Shown piece by piece: positions 1-5,833 of a DNA stretch of 6,814 nt. A program made the translations under genes and the position numbers. The notes beneath the pieces are model-generated. The model was not told the DNA's origin and made no database searches. It saw only the letters and a list, made by a program, of their open reading frames with translations. How positions within the stretch are numbered: the first letter of the stretch is position 1; each line of letters starts with the position of its first letter. The stretch comes from Terriglobia bacterium (lineage in GTDB: Bacteria > Acidobacteriota > Terriglobia > UBA7540): positions 1 to 6,814 of the forward strand of contig JALHUF010000377.1 in the NCBI GenBank assembly GCA_022866195.1. The letters are read 5' to 3'.

Positions 1-1108
1 CGGTGGGAGGTGACTGGCCCATACCAATGCAGGGTCCGCAGGAGGACTCCAGAATCCGCGCGCCCGCGGCAATCATGTCCGTCAGCCCGCCGGCGCGGGC
101 AATCATCTCGAAGACCTGGCGCGAACCCAGCGTCACCACCATGCTGACATCGGGATGCACAATCCGCCCGCGCAGGATGGCCGCCACCGTCATCAAATCG
201 TGGAAAGAGGAGTTTGTGCAGCTTCCCACTGCCACCTGCGCCACCTTCTCCCCCGCCACTTGGCGCACCGGAACGACGTTGTCCGGGCTCTGCGGCTGGG
301 CGATGAGCGGTTCGAGCTTGTCGAGATCAATCACGATATTCTCGTCGTAAGTTGCGCCCGCGTCGGATTCCAGGGGCTTCCAGACATCTTCCCTTCCCTG
401 GGCGCGCAGGTACGCGCGCGTCCGCTCGTCGCTCGGGAAGACGGAGGTCGTGGCGCCCAGCTCCGCCCCCATGTTGGTGATGGTAGCGCGCTCGGGCACG
501 GTCAGATGCTTCACTCCTTCACCGTAATAGTGAAAGATGCGGCCCACGCCGCCCTTCACCGTCAGTCGCCGCAGCACCTCCAGGATGATGTCTTTGCCCG
601 TCACCCACGGTTGAAGCTTGCCGCTGAGCTCCACGCCCACAATCTTGGGCATCGTCAAGTGGAAGGCCCCGCCGCCCATGGCCACGGCCACATCGAGACC
701 ACCCGCGCCAATGGCTAACGAACCCATCCCGCCGGCCGTCGGTGTGTGGGAGTCCGAGCCCAGCAACGTGGCGCCCGGCTGCGCGAACCGCTCCAGGTGG
801 ACCTGGTGGCAGATGCCGTTGCCGGGCCGGGAAAAATAGATTCCGTACTTCGCCGCGACCGTTTGCAGGAAGCGGTGATCGTCGGCGTTCTCGAAGCCGG
901 TCTGGAGCATGTTGTGGTCCACGTAGCTTACCGAAAGCTTGGTCTTCACGCGGGGGATTCCCATGGCCTCAAACTGCAAATAGGCCATCGTGCCGGTGGC
1001 ATCCTGAGTCAGCGTCTGGTCCATCCGAATGCCGATTTCTTCTCCGGTCACCAGCTTCCCTTCCACCAGATGCTCTTCCAGGATCTTCTGCACCAGATTC
1101 TGCGCCAT
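1..1108 (-). CDS. acn: Aconitate hydratase, N-terminal 369 codons (3' end outside window)
   Basis: Aconitase interconverts citrate and isocitrate in the TCA cycle in the cytoplasm, using a [4Fe-4S] cluster. The frame is open from ATG at 1108 to the window edge. Visible family motifs are TQDATGTMAYLQFEAMG (about 34-50), VDHN with D64-H65, GSDSHTPTAGG with D119-S120-H121, and the three cluster cysteines: C297 in VGSCTN, then C357 and C360 in SCGPCIGMGQ. The order and spacing match mitochondrial-type aconitases, and the start MAQNLVQKIL with early EIGIRMDQTLTQDATG resembles the shorter 'Aquifex-type' putative aconitase group (about 640-660 aa, from memory). The C-terminal swivel domain, with further substrate-binding arginines and the catalytic serine, lies outside the window. 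The start is supported by AGAGGGAG 4 nt upstream. Homoaconitase or LeuC-type isopropylmalate dehydratase are alternatives, but the overall sequence favours aconitase. No clear promoter is visible; a weak TTGAGT / 17 nt / TAAAGC match lies in the preceding gap. Confidence 0.93.
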   Translation of the reverse strand, partial: MAQNLVQKILEEHLVEGKLVTGEEIGIRMDQTLTQDATGTMAYLQFEAMGIPRVKTKLSVSYVDHNMLQTGFENADDHRFLQTVAAKYGIYFSRPGNGICHQVHLERFAQPGATLLGSDSHTPTAGGMGSLAIGAGGLDVAVAMGGGAFHLTMPKIVGVELSGKLQPWVTGKDIILEVLRRLTVKGGVGRIFHYYGEGVKHLTVPERATITNMGAELGATTSVFPSDERTRAYLRAQGREDVWKPLESDAGATYDENIVIDLDKLEPLIAQPQSPDNVVPVRQVAGEKVAQVAVGSCTNSSFHDLMTVAAILRGRIVHPDVSMVVTLGSRQVFEMIARAGGLTDMIAAGARILESSCGPCIGMGQSPPT

Positions 1109-1112
1109 GACG

Positions 1113-1120
1113 CTCCCTCT
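1113..1120 (-). promoter_or_regulatory. Ribosome binding site of the aconitase gene
   Basis: Read on the minus strand this is AGAGGGAG, followed by CGTC and ATG. It is purine-rich and close to the Shine-Dalgarno consensus at a workable spacing, and it fixes the aconitase start at 1108. Confidence 0.65.
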
Positions 1121-1213
1121 ATCGGCGAATGCGACGTTTGTAGCAACGGATGGCTTTAGCAGCCCACTCTCAAACACTCAAAGATATCATCCGGCCAGCA
1201 CGGATTCAAGAGG

Positions 1214-1335
1214 CGCCCTTGGAGTGCGGAAGCTCTGCTTCCGCCTTGTCTTTCGGGAGCCCTGCTCCCGTCGTTGCCAGCGAGGCAAAACCCCCGCCCG
1301 AGAAGGCGGTGCCAGAAGCACCGCACTCCAAAGCG
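1214..1335. repeat. Compound palindromic element bounded by 11-bp inverted repeats
   Basis: TTGGAGTGCGG (1219-1229) and CCGCACTCCAA (1321-1331) are perfect inverted repeats, both flanked outside by GCGC with one or two unpaired bases between. Inside are four successive hairpins: GCGGAAGC-tct-GCTTCCGC (1226-1244, sharing bases with the left terminal arm), CGGGAGC-cct-GCTCCCG (1254-1270), TTGCC-agcga-GGCAA (1274-1288) and CCGCC-cgagaa-GGCGG (1294-1309). The whole could fold as a multi-armed cruciform or structured RNA. It has no coding capacity. It resembles a small non-autonomous palindromic element, but no target-site duplication was identified. Confidence 0.6.
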
Positions 1336-1349
1336 CTGCCCGGAACCTG

Positions 1350-1366
1350 TCCCGATAAAATCGGGA
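1350..1366. repeat. Small perfect hairpin TCCCGAT/ATCGGGA
   Basis: Seven-base arms TCCCGAT and ATCGGGA surround a 3-nt AAA loop. The core CCCGAT/ATCGGG recurs in the longer hairpin at 2615-2634, so it may belong to the same repeat class. No T-tract follows on the minus strand, so it is not a convincing terminator. Confidence 0.5.
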
Positions 1367-1376
1367 GGGCAACACC

Positions 1377-1398
1377 TGTAGCGGCGGCGTCCTCGCCG
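1377..1398 (+). repeat. TGTAGCGGCG stem-loop unit, copy 1
   Basis: TGTAGCGGCG (1377-1386) leads into the stem CGGCG-tcct-CGCCG (1385-1398). The same ten-base head precedes different stems at 2406 (plus) and, on the minus strand, at 2478-2469 and 2507-2498. It is listed as one copy of a dispersed short stem-loop family. Confidence 0.45.
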
Positions 1399-1423
1399 TC
1401 GAAGGTTTGCCGGTGCTGCTGCG

Positions 1424-1519
1424 GGTAGCCACGACGAATCGGCGGTTTGATTCGTCGTGGGCTCGTCGCCGGGGAAATCCAAAGACCCACGACGAGGAAG
1501 AGCGCTCGTCGTGGCTACC
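1424..1519. repeat. Inverted pair of CCACGACGA hairpins (REPIN-like doublet)
   Basis: Two hairpins face each other. Hairpin 1 is CCACGACGAATC, an 8-nt loop and GATTCGTCGTGG (1429-1460). Hairpin 2 is CCACGACGAG, an 8-nt loop and CTCGTCGTGG (1487-1514). Hairpin 1 has GGTAG on its left and GGGC continuing its right arm; hairpin 2 has the mirror arrangement, so the pair is bounded by a perfect 14-bp inverted repeat (GGTAGCCACGACGA at 1424-1437, TCGTCGTGGCTACC at 1506-1519). This geometry is that of REP doublets (BIME/REPIN) known from Gammaproteobacteria. Whether this family is moved by a RAYT-type transposase cannot be told here, since no such gene is in the window. A third copy lies at 2666-2700. 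Confidence 0.7.
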
Positions 1520-1547
1520 TACTGGTGCCTGGTTTTCACCACTGCCG

Positions 1548-2267
1548 TCACTGCACTGTTTTCTTGGCCCGAATGGCTTTGGCGCGGGCTTCCATTGGCT
1601 CCGCCGCGGCCTCTCGATGCGTTTTGCGTAGGAGCGTAGCGTAGTTCTCCAAGCTTTGGGCCACATCGGAGTGGTCCGGCCCGAGGGTGTTCTCCCGTAT
1701 CGCCAGCGAACGCTTCAAGAGGGGCTCAGCTTCGGCGTACTTGCCCTGCACCCGGTATAGCTCCGCCAAGTTGTTGAGGCTCGTGGCCACGTTGGGATGG
1801 TCCGGTCCCAGGGCCTTCTCCCAGATGGCCAGCGAACGCTTATAGAGCGGCTCCGCTTCCGCGTACTTCCCCTGCGCGCGGTAGAGTTCCGCCAGGTTGT
1901 TGAGGCTTTGGGCGACGTCGGGATGCTCCGGCCCCAGGGCCTTCTCCCGAATGGTCAGCGAACGCTTATAGAGAGGCTCCGCTTCGGCGTACTTACCCTG
2001 CTCGTCGTAGAGGAAAGCCAGGTTGTTAAGGCTGGTCGCCACATTGACGTGCTCAGAACCGAAAGTCGTCTCTGCTACGCGCAGGGCTTCCACTGCCCTC
2101 GGAACTCCCTCGGCATACTTCCCTTGCTGGTAGAGCCCCGTCACTTGGGCGTTTAGCTCTTCCCATTTGCGTTGTCGTGTAGGCAGTCGTTTAAGCAGAG
2201 ACATCAAAATTACCCCGAGACAAAGAATGGCCACTAGAATCAATGCCAACTTTCGACCGGAAGACAT
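1548..2267 (-). CDS. Membrane-anchored tetratricopeptide (TPR) repeat protein, 239 aa
   Basis: Residues about 6-24 form one hydrophobic segment (LALILVAILCLGVILMSLL) after a short basic start (SSGRK), so the protein is probably an inner-membrane-anchored protein with its bulk on one face. The cysteine does not sit in a good lipobox, which argues against a lipoprotein. Five TPR-like repeats of about 42 residues follow: a divergent one (35-75), three near-identical ones (76-117, 118-159, 160-201) built on SLNNLAELYRAQGKYAEAEP and ALGPEHPD, and a degenerate last one (202-239). This is the kinesin-light-chain-like class (TPR_10/TPR_12), a protein-protein interaction scaffold with no catalytic residues. 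The start at 2267 is fixed by AAGGAGGT 4 nt upstream. No partner is identifiable: glnE upstream and aconitase downstream are unrelated, and repeat-filled gaps separate all three. Confidence 0.85.
   Translation of the reverse strand: MSSGRKLALILVAILCLGVILMSLLKRLPTRQRKWEELNAQVTGLYQQGKYAEGVPRAVEALRVAETTFGSEHVNVATSLNNLAFLYDEQGKYAEAEPLYKRSLTIREKALGPEHPDVAQSLNNLAELYRAQGKYAEAEPLYKRSLAIWEKALGPDHPNVATSLNNLAELYRVQGKYAEAEPLLKRSLAIRENTLGPDHSDVAQSLENYATLLRKTHREAAAEPMEARAKAIRAKKTVQ
1665..2042 (-). repeat. Three tandem 126-bp TPR-coding units
   Basis: Codons 76-201 of the TPR gene fall into three 126-bp units. They are strongly similar at DNA level, including silent positions: stretches around the NNLA codons, the YAEAEPL codons and the LGP codons are shared almost verbatim. 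This points to relatively recent internal duplication or gene conversion. Confidence 0.8.
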
Positions 2268-2271
2268 GGTG

Positions 2272-2279
2272 ACCTCCTT
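2272..2279 (-). promoter_or_regulatory. Strong ribosome binding site of the TPR gene
   Basis: On the minus strand this reads AAGGAGGT, followed by CACC and ATG. It is a full-length match to the anti-Shine-Dalgarno sequence and fixes the start at 2267. It is much stronger than the signals before the other genes in the window. Confidence 0.85.
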
Positions 2280-2288
2280 CCTACCAAG

Positions 2289-2305
2289 AACTGCAAAATG
2301 CAGTT
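2289..2305. promoter_or_regulatory. Perfect palindrome upstream of the TPR gene (possible operator or leader hairpin)
   Basis: AACTGCA and TGCAGTT are perfect inverted arms around a 3-nt A-loop. The palindrome lies 9 bp upstream of the Shine-Dalgarno site and 21 bp upstream of the ATG. This is where a dimeric repressor site, or an RNA hairpin in the leader, would affect expression. It differs in sequence and lower GC from the dispersed hairpins in the same gap. No regulator gene is in the window. Confidence 0.4.
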
Positions 2306-2405
2306 ACACCGTGTCGCATCAGGGCACGAGTTCCGCCTGCCCCGGCTGGCCGTGGGCCGTGGCGAGGGAATCGCCTCAGGGCCTGACAGGGTGCTGAAAA
2401 ACGGA

Positions 2406-2428
2406 TGTAGCGGCGACTTCACGTCGCC
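2406..2428 (+). repeat. TGTAGCGGCG stem-loop unit, copy 2
   Basis: TGTAGCGGCG (2406-2415) runs into the hairpin GGCGAC-ttcac-GTCGCC (2412-2428). Head and geometry match copy 1 and, in opposite orientation, the two hairpins just to the right. The stem sequence differs but is still fully paired. Confidence 0.5.
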
Positions 2429-2449
2429 ATCGTGATTTGGAACTAGTTG

Positions 2450-2472
2450 AAAAATGGCGGTGTAAAACCGCC
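2450..2472 (-). terminator. Terminator-like hairpin downstream of glnE
   Basis: On the minus strand GGCGGT, a 5-nt loop and ACCGCC form a GC-rich 6-bp stem followed by A and five T. It is oriented to end minus-strand transcription coming from glnE before the TPR gene. It lies about 370 nt after the glnE stop, and its stem is part of a dispersed repeat, so termination may be incidental. Confidence 0.4.
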
Positions 2473-2514
2473 GCTACAGAAGCAAGCGGTGTAAAACCGC
2501 CGCTACAGAAGCAA
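2457..2514. repeat. Exact tandem duplication of a 29-bp hairpin unit
   Basis: Positions 2457-2485 and 2486-2514 are identical. Each unit holds the hairpin GCGGT-gtaaa-ACCGC, then CGCTACAGAAGCAA. Read on the minus strand, each carries the TGTAGCGGCG head (2478-2469 and 2507-2498). Two units are too few, and lack a spacer, for a CRISPR array. Confidence 0.85.
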
Positions 2515-2614
2515 GTAGCGCAACTCCCGTCCCGCTCTGCTGGATTACGGCTTTTGCAGGTCTTTTGCAGGGAGATTCCGCGCCTGCGGGGCGTGGGCAA
2601 AGACATGGAAGGGC

Positions 2615-2634
2615 CGCCCCGATTCATCGGGGCG
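2615..2634. repeat. Hairpin CGCCCCGAT/ATCGGGGCG
   Basis: Nine-base perfect arms are separated by TC, so the practical loop is four nt. GGG on the left and CCCC on the right lie just outside the stem. The inner CCCGAT/ATCGGG matches the hairpin at 1350-1366. Confidence 0.6.
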
Positions 2635-2665
2635 CTACCCCCTGGTGCAAGACATCAAGGAAGAG

Positions 2666-2700
2666 CCCACGACGAGACAAAACGCTCGTCGTGGCTACCT
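2666..2700 (+). repeat. Third CCACGACGAG hairpin, same orientation as the 1487-1514 copy
   Basis: CCACGACGAG (2667-2676), the 8-nt loop ACAAAACG and CTCGTCGTGG (2685-2694) are followed by CTACCT. It shares CCCACGACGAG on the left and CGCTCGTCGTGGCTACCT on the right with the copy at 1486-1520, while most of the loop differs. It is a single hairpin with no inverted partner nearby. Confidence 0.65.
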
Positions 2701-2730
2701 GCTACGCGCGGGCATCGTCATCAAGGCTGG

Positions 2731-2750
2731 CGGCGAACAGCGGCGAACAG
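2731..2750. repeat. Ten-base tandem repeat
   Basis: CGGCGAACAG occurs twice in direct tandem between the glnE stop and the hairpin at 2667. It is probably a simple slippage product with no assigned role. Confidence 0.5.
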
Positions 2751-2840
2751 AAGTAGTACGCGCGTGCTGCACGGACGGCGTCCGACCTTGCTGGGCAGTC
2801 ATGGCTTTGGCGCTCCTACGGGGCGGGAAGCGCCTGCATC

Positions 2841-5825
2841 TCACTGTTCGGCAGCTAGCAGGCGACGGTAGAGGTGCCGCACCTGCTGCTGGGTCTCGCG
2901 CAGGCGCTGAGCGAGCGACTCTCCCTCGCGTATCAATCCCCAATGGCGGGCCAGATTCTCGACGGCTTCAGCATGCCCGACGTGTTCCGGCAAGCCATCA
3001 GCCGCGCGACCCGTTACCAACCGCACGGCGTGATCCACCGAGCGAAGGAAGCCCGCGCCCTCGGTCAATCCGTGGGCATCTTCCTCACTGAGGAGGTCGG
3101 CAGAGCGCAGGGCAGCGATCTGCTGGGCCATGTTTGCCCCAGCAGCGAGTGTCACGCGATGCCGGAGACGAAGATGGGAGACGGCAAAATCGATGTCGTA
3201 ATAGCCGCCGGGCGCCGTCTTGGTATTCGAGGGCGGGACTAGCACTTCCCTTTCCAGGCGGCGACGCATCTCCTGGAACTCGCGCTCCAGTCCTGGGTGC
3301 GACGCGAAACGGTCGAAGAGCGCGGCGAACAAGCGGGAAACGGTCTGGTGCGTCATGCGAGAGTCTCCCGCCACCGGGCACGCCTTCAGGTAGGTCAAAG
3401 CTTCCCAAACATGTGCGGCCTCGCCGATGTAATTTAGGAGCGCTTCCTCCGTGACGACTAGTTCGCCCTCGTGCCCGCGCGGCCGCAGGCGCGTATCGAC
3501 GGCAAAAAGCGTGCCCTCGCGGGTGTAGCTGGAGAGAACTTCGATGGTCTTCTCCGCCAAGCGCGTCCAGAGAGGGATTTCGACCGGTGGCGTCCCCAGC
3601 GCGACCACAAAAACCAAGTCAGCGTCCGAGGCCAAGTCAAACTCGTTGAGTCCCAACCGTCCCAGACCGAGCACCATCAAGGGAACCTGGGCAGTCGGGT
3701 CTGCCATGGCGGCGCCTTCCGGGTCAAGAGCTTGCCGGGCGATTGCGAGCGCCGTCGCCACCGATCGCCCGGCCACAGCCGACCAACGGCTCAGGGCCAC
3801 GAAAACTGATCCCAGCGCGGTCAAATCCGCTGTCCCCAATTCCAAGATGCGTGCCCGGAAGTGGCGCCTCAGCAAGGCCATCTTCTCCCGTATCCCGAGA
3901 CCCTGCTCCGCCACCCAGGGGAGAGGCCCCAGTCCCACGCCGCCTTCCAGGTCCATAGGGATCTGGGCTAGGGCCGCAGCCTGGGGAGGTACCGGTGCGA
4001 CGGAATCCAAGGCTGCCATTTCTTCCGGGTGGTGGATGAGCAATTCTCCCAGGTATTCGCTGGCCCCTAAGACCTCCAAGGCGCGACGCACGCGGCGGGG
4101 CTCTTCACGTGCCAGACCAAATCGTTCCGAAGACGCCAACAGAGCCGCCAGGAAGCGCATGGCGTTTCCCCGGGCCCGCTCAGGCAGTGTAACCTCCCCC
4201 GCCAGATGAGCCAGTTCTGGCGCCTGGGCGTCAAGGAAAGCCCGCGTGGCGCTATACGAGTAAGGACCGTGATCGGCTGGGAGATTCGGCAGGGGCGTGA
4301 GATCAATCACCGGCTCGGCCGCAGACGCCGCGCGCGGGTGAATCACTCTTTGATAAATCTCGTCGACGCGGGCGAAGGCTTCCCGAACCTGCAACAGCAA
4401 AACCTCGCCAGGCCGCTCCTCGTCGCTTCCTTCCACACCTACGCGGCGCCCCAGACGATCGAGCGCCTCCCGGTCGCTAGGGAGACGGTGGGTCTGGTGG
4501 CCCATTTCGAGTTGCACGCGATGCTCAACTTTGCGGAGAAACTCATAGGCGGAGGTCAAGGCAGCGTAGTCGCGGTCGGAAAGCCAGCCCTTGTCGTTGA
4601 GCTTGCGCAGAGCAAACAGCGTGCCTCCGGAGCGCACCCAGGGGTCCAGGCCGCCATGCAGACGCTGGAGGCACTGCGTAAGGAATTCGATGTCGCGGAT
4701 GCCCCCCCGATGCCGCTTCACGTCGACAGCGTGGCCGCGGCTCTCCCGCAGTTTCTGCGAGATCTTCTCGCGCGCCCACAGCACGCTCTCGATGGCCTCA
4801 AAATCCGTCGGCGCACCATAGATATGGGGTTCAACAGCGTGCAGGAATTCGCGCGTCAGCTTGGGATCGCCCGCCGCGTGGCGGGCCTTAATCAGCATTT
4901 GCAGTTCCCAGTCCCGCGCACGGTGCTCGTAGTACTCCAGCGCCGACTTCAGCGAGATCGCCAGATCACCCTGCTCACCCTCCGGCCTCAACCGCAGATC
5001 GGCGCGGAACACCTGACCTTGGGGGGTCATCTGCGTGATGGTACGGGTGATGGCGTGCGCCAGGCGCACAAAGTATTCATGGTTGGCAACCACCGAGTCG
5101 GGCTCGCTCCCGCCCGCCGTCTCGCCTGCCTGGGAATAGAGGAACAGCAGGTCGATATCGGAGCTATAGTTCAACTCGTTGCCGCCCAGCTTGCCCAGCG
5201 AGATGATGCTGAACCCGCTGCGCACGATGCGGCCCTGAGCATCGCGGTACTGCGGCTGCCCATAGCGCTTTTCCAGCTCGCGGTCGCAGAAGAGGAGCGC
5301 GTTGCTCAGGATGACGTCGGCCAAGGCGGAAAGCTCCAGGGTCGTCTCCCCCAGCGTGGAAAGCCGCAGAACGTCCTTCAGCACGATGCGCAAATAATTG
5401 CGTCGCTTGAAGCGTGCCAGTTGCGAGGAAAGCCAGTGATCCGGGCTGGTGGTGGCGAAGCGAGCGTAATCCTGCATCAATTCTTCTTTGGACTTGAGCT
5501 TGGTGAAGTTGCGGTCCCGGGCGAATTGGACGGCAAGAGCCGGGTCAGCCAGAAAAGTCTCGGCCAGGAACCCGCTGTAACCAAAGATGGCTACCAGGTA
5601 GGTCAACGCCGTCGGAACCCGCGCCAAGTCTGCTCGCACGTCCGGCGGCGCCTCTTGTGAGTAACGTTCCAGAAGGTTCAGTGCGCCGTCAGGGTCGGGA
5701 GACTCCGCCAACAGCGAGGCCAGCGGGGCCATCAGCGTCGGAGCCAGTTGCTGGTCCAAGCGGGCCAGATTGGCTTCCGCCTTAGCGGGATCAAGGAAAG
5801 CTATGGCTGCAAACGCCGGACGCAT
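2841..5825 (-). CDS. glnE: Bifunctional glutamine synthetase adenylyltransferase / adenylyl-removing enzyme GlnE, 994 aa
   Basis: GlnE attaches AMP to a tyrosine of glutamine synthetase when nitrogen is plentiful and removes it phosphorolytically when nitrogen is scarce, under PII control, in the cytoplasm. Two nucleotidyltransferase domains are visible. The N-terminal (removing) domain has GKLGGNEL (211-218), SDIDL with D223 and D225, a third acidic residue in FRADLRLRP (D276), and GGIRDIEF (374-381). The C-terminal (adenylylating) domain has GLGRLGLNEFDLASDADL (720-737) with D734 and D736, FAVDTRLRP (D777), and GGYYDIDF (873-880). Helical linker and C-terminal segments lie between and after them. 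The length is slightly above the E. coli protein (about 946 aa). M1 is preferred because the conserved-looking ESPDPDGALNLLERY (41-55) follows closely; no Shine-Dalgarno is well placed, and an extended -10 box sits 8 nt upstream, suggesting leaderless translation. glnA lies directly upstream, behind a terminator. The C-terminal motif is less canonical than the N-terminal one. Confidence 0.96.
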   Translation of the reverse strand: MRPAFAAIAFLDPAKAEANLARLDQQLAPTLMAPLASLLAESPDPDGALNLLERYSQEAPPDVRADLARVPTALTYLVAIFGYSGFLAETFLADPALAVQFARDRNFTKLKSKEELMQDYARFATTSPDHWLSSQLARFKRRNYLRIVLKDVLRLSTLGETTLELSALADVILSNALLFCDRELEKRYGQPQYRDAQGRIVRSGFSIISLGKLGGNELNYSSDIDLLFLYSQAGETAGGSEPDSVVANHEYFVRLAHAITRTITQMTPQGQVFRADLRLRPEGEQGDLAISLKSALEYYEHRARDWELQMLIKARHAAGDPKLTREFLHAVEPHIYGAPTDFEAIESVLWAREKISQKLRESRGHAVDVKRHRGGIRDIEFLTQCLQRLHGGLDPWVRSGGTLFALRKLNDKGWLSDRDYAALTSAYEFLRKVEHRVQLEMGHQTHRLPSDREALDRLGRRVGVEGSDEERPGEVLLLQVREAFARVDEIYQRVIHPRAASAAEPVIDLTPLPNLPADHGPYSYSATRAFLDAQAPELAHLAGEVTLPERARGNAMRFLAALLASSERFGLAREEPRRVRRALEVLGASEYLGELLIHHPEEMAALDSVAPVPPQAAALAQIPMDLEGGVGLGPLPWVAEQGLGIREKMALLRRHFRARILELGTADLTALGSVFVALSRWSAVAGRSVATALAIARQALDPEGAAMADPTAQVPLMVLGLGRLGLNEFDLASDADLVFVVALGTPPVEIPLWTRLAEKTIEVLSSYTREGTLFAVDTRLRPRGHEGELVVTEEALLNYIGEAAHVWEALTYLKACPVAGDSRMTHQTVSRLFAALFDRFASHPGLEREFQEMRRRLEREVLVPPSNTKTAPGGYYDIDFAVSHLRLRHRVTLAAGANMAQQIAALRSADLLSEEDAHGLTEGAGFLRSVDHAVRLVTGRAADGLPEHVGHAEAVENLARHWGLIREGESLAQRLRETQQQVRHLYRRLLAAEQ

Positions 5826-5833
5826 CGCCTCGG

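Larger units (their letters stand above)
1109..1547. other. Palindrome-rich non-coding gap between TPR gene and aconitase
   Basis: This 439-bp gap holds no credible gene. Open frames here encode compositionally odd peptides, overlap one another on both strands and lack family motifs. The first about 100 bp next to the aconitase start is the probable promoter and leader of that gene. From about 1214 to 1520 it is almost continuous stem-loop DNA: a compound element with inverted terminal repeats, a TCCCGAT/ATCGGGA hairpin, a TGTAGCGGCG stem-loop, and an inverted pair of CCACGACGA hairpins. No T-rich tract follows the hairpins on the minus strand, so a classical terminator for the TPR gene is not evident. 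Confidence 0.75.
2268..2840. other. Repeat-rich non-coding gap between glnE and the TPR gene
   Basis: I see no gene in this 573-bp gap. Its open frames run through palindromes and a tandem duplication and encode low-complexity peptides such as CKTAATEASGVKPPLQ. From the TPR side it holds the TPR leader with a perfect palindrome, a TGTAGCGGCG stem-loop, a terminator-like hairpin within a tandem 29-bp duplication, a short direct repeat CTTTTGCAGG (2551-2560 and 2562-2571), a 9-bp-arm hairpin, a third CCACGACGAG hairpin, and a ten-base tandem repeat. The promoter of the TPR gene is probably within 2280-2400, but I cannot point to a convincing -35/-10 pair. Confidence 0.75.

Noticed and set aside
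155..718. Plus-strand open frames opposite the aconitase
   Set aside because: They are shadows of the minus-strand aconitase frame, which carries all expected catalytic motifs.
1350..1366. Hairpin as terminator of the TPR gene
   Set aside because: The stem is good, but no T-rich tract follows on the minus strand and it lies almost 200 bp past the stop.
1187..1666. Minus-strand open frame of 159 codons over the TPR 3' end and repeats
   Set aside because: It overlaps the TPR gene in another frame and then crosses the palindrome block; composition is basic and low in complexity.
2457..2514. Possible CRISPR array
   Set aside because: The two 29-bp units are directly adjacent with no spacer, and no cas gene is in the window.
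1109..2840. tRNA, rRNA or riboswitch in the gaps
   Set aside because: No cloverleaf with a T-arm GTTCGA-type motif, no rRNA-like stretch and no recognisable riboswitch core was seen. The many stems are simple repeats.
2437..2871. Plus-strand open frame of 144 codons in the glnE-TPR gap
   Set aside because: It runs through the tandem 29-bp duplication and three hairpins and ends inside glnE. The peptide is translated repeat DNA, with no ribosome site seen.
4206..5660. Long plus-strand open frame of 484 codons
   Set aside because: It lies wholly antisense to glnE, whose motifs are unambiguous. High GC in the opposite frame produces such open frames, and the translation shows no family motif.
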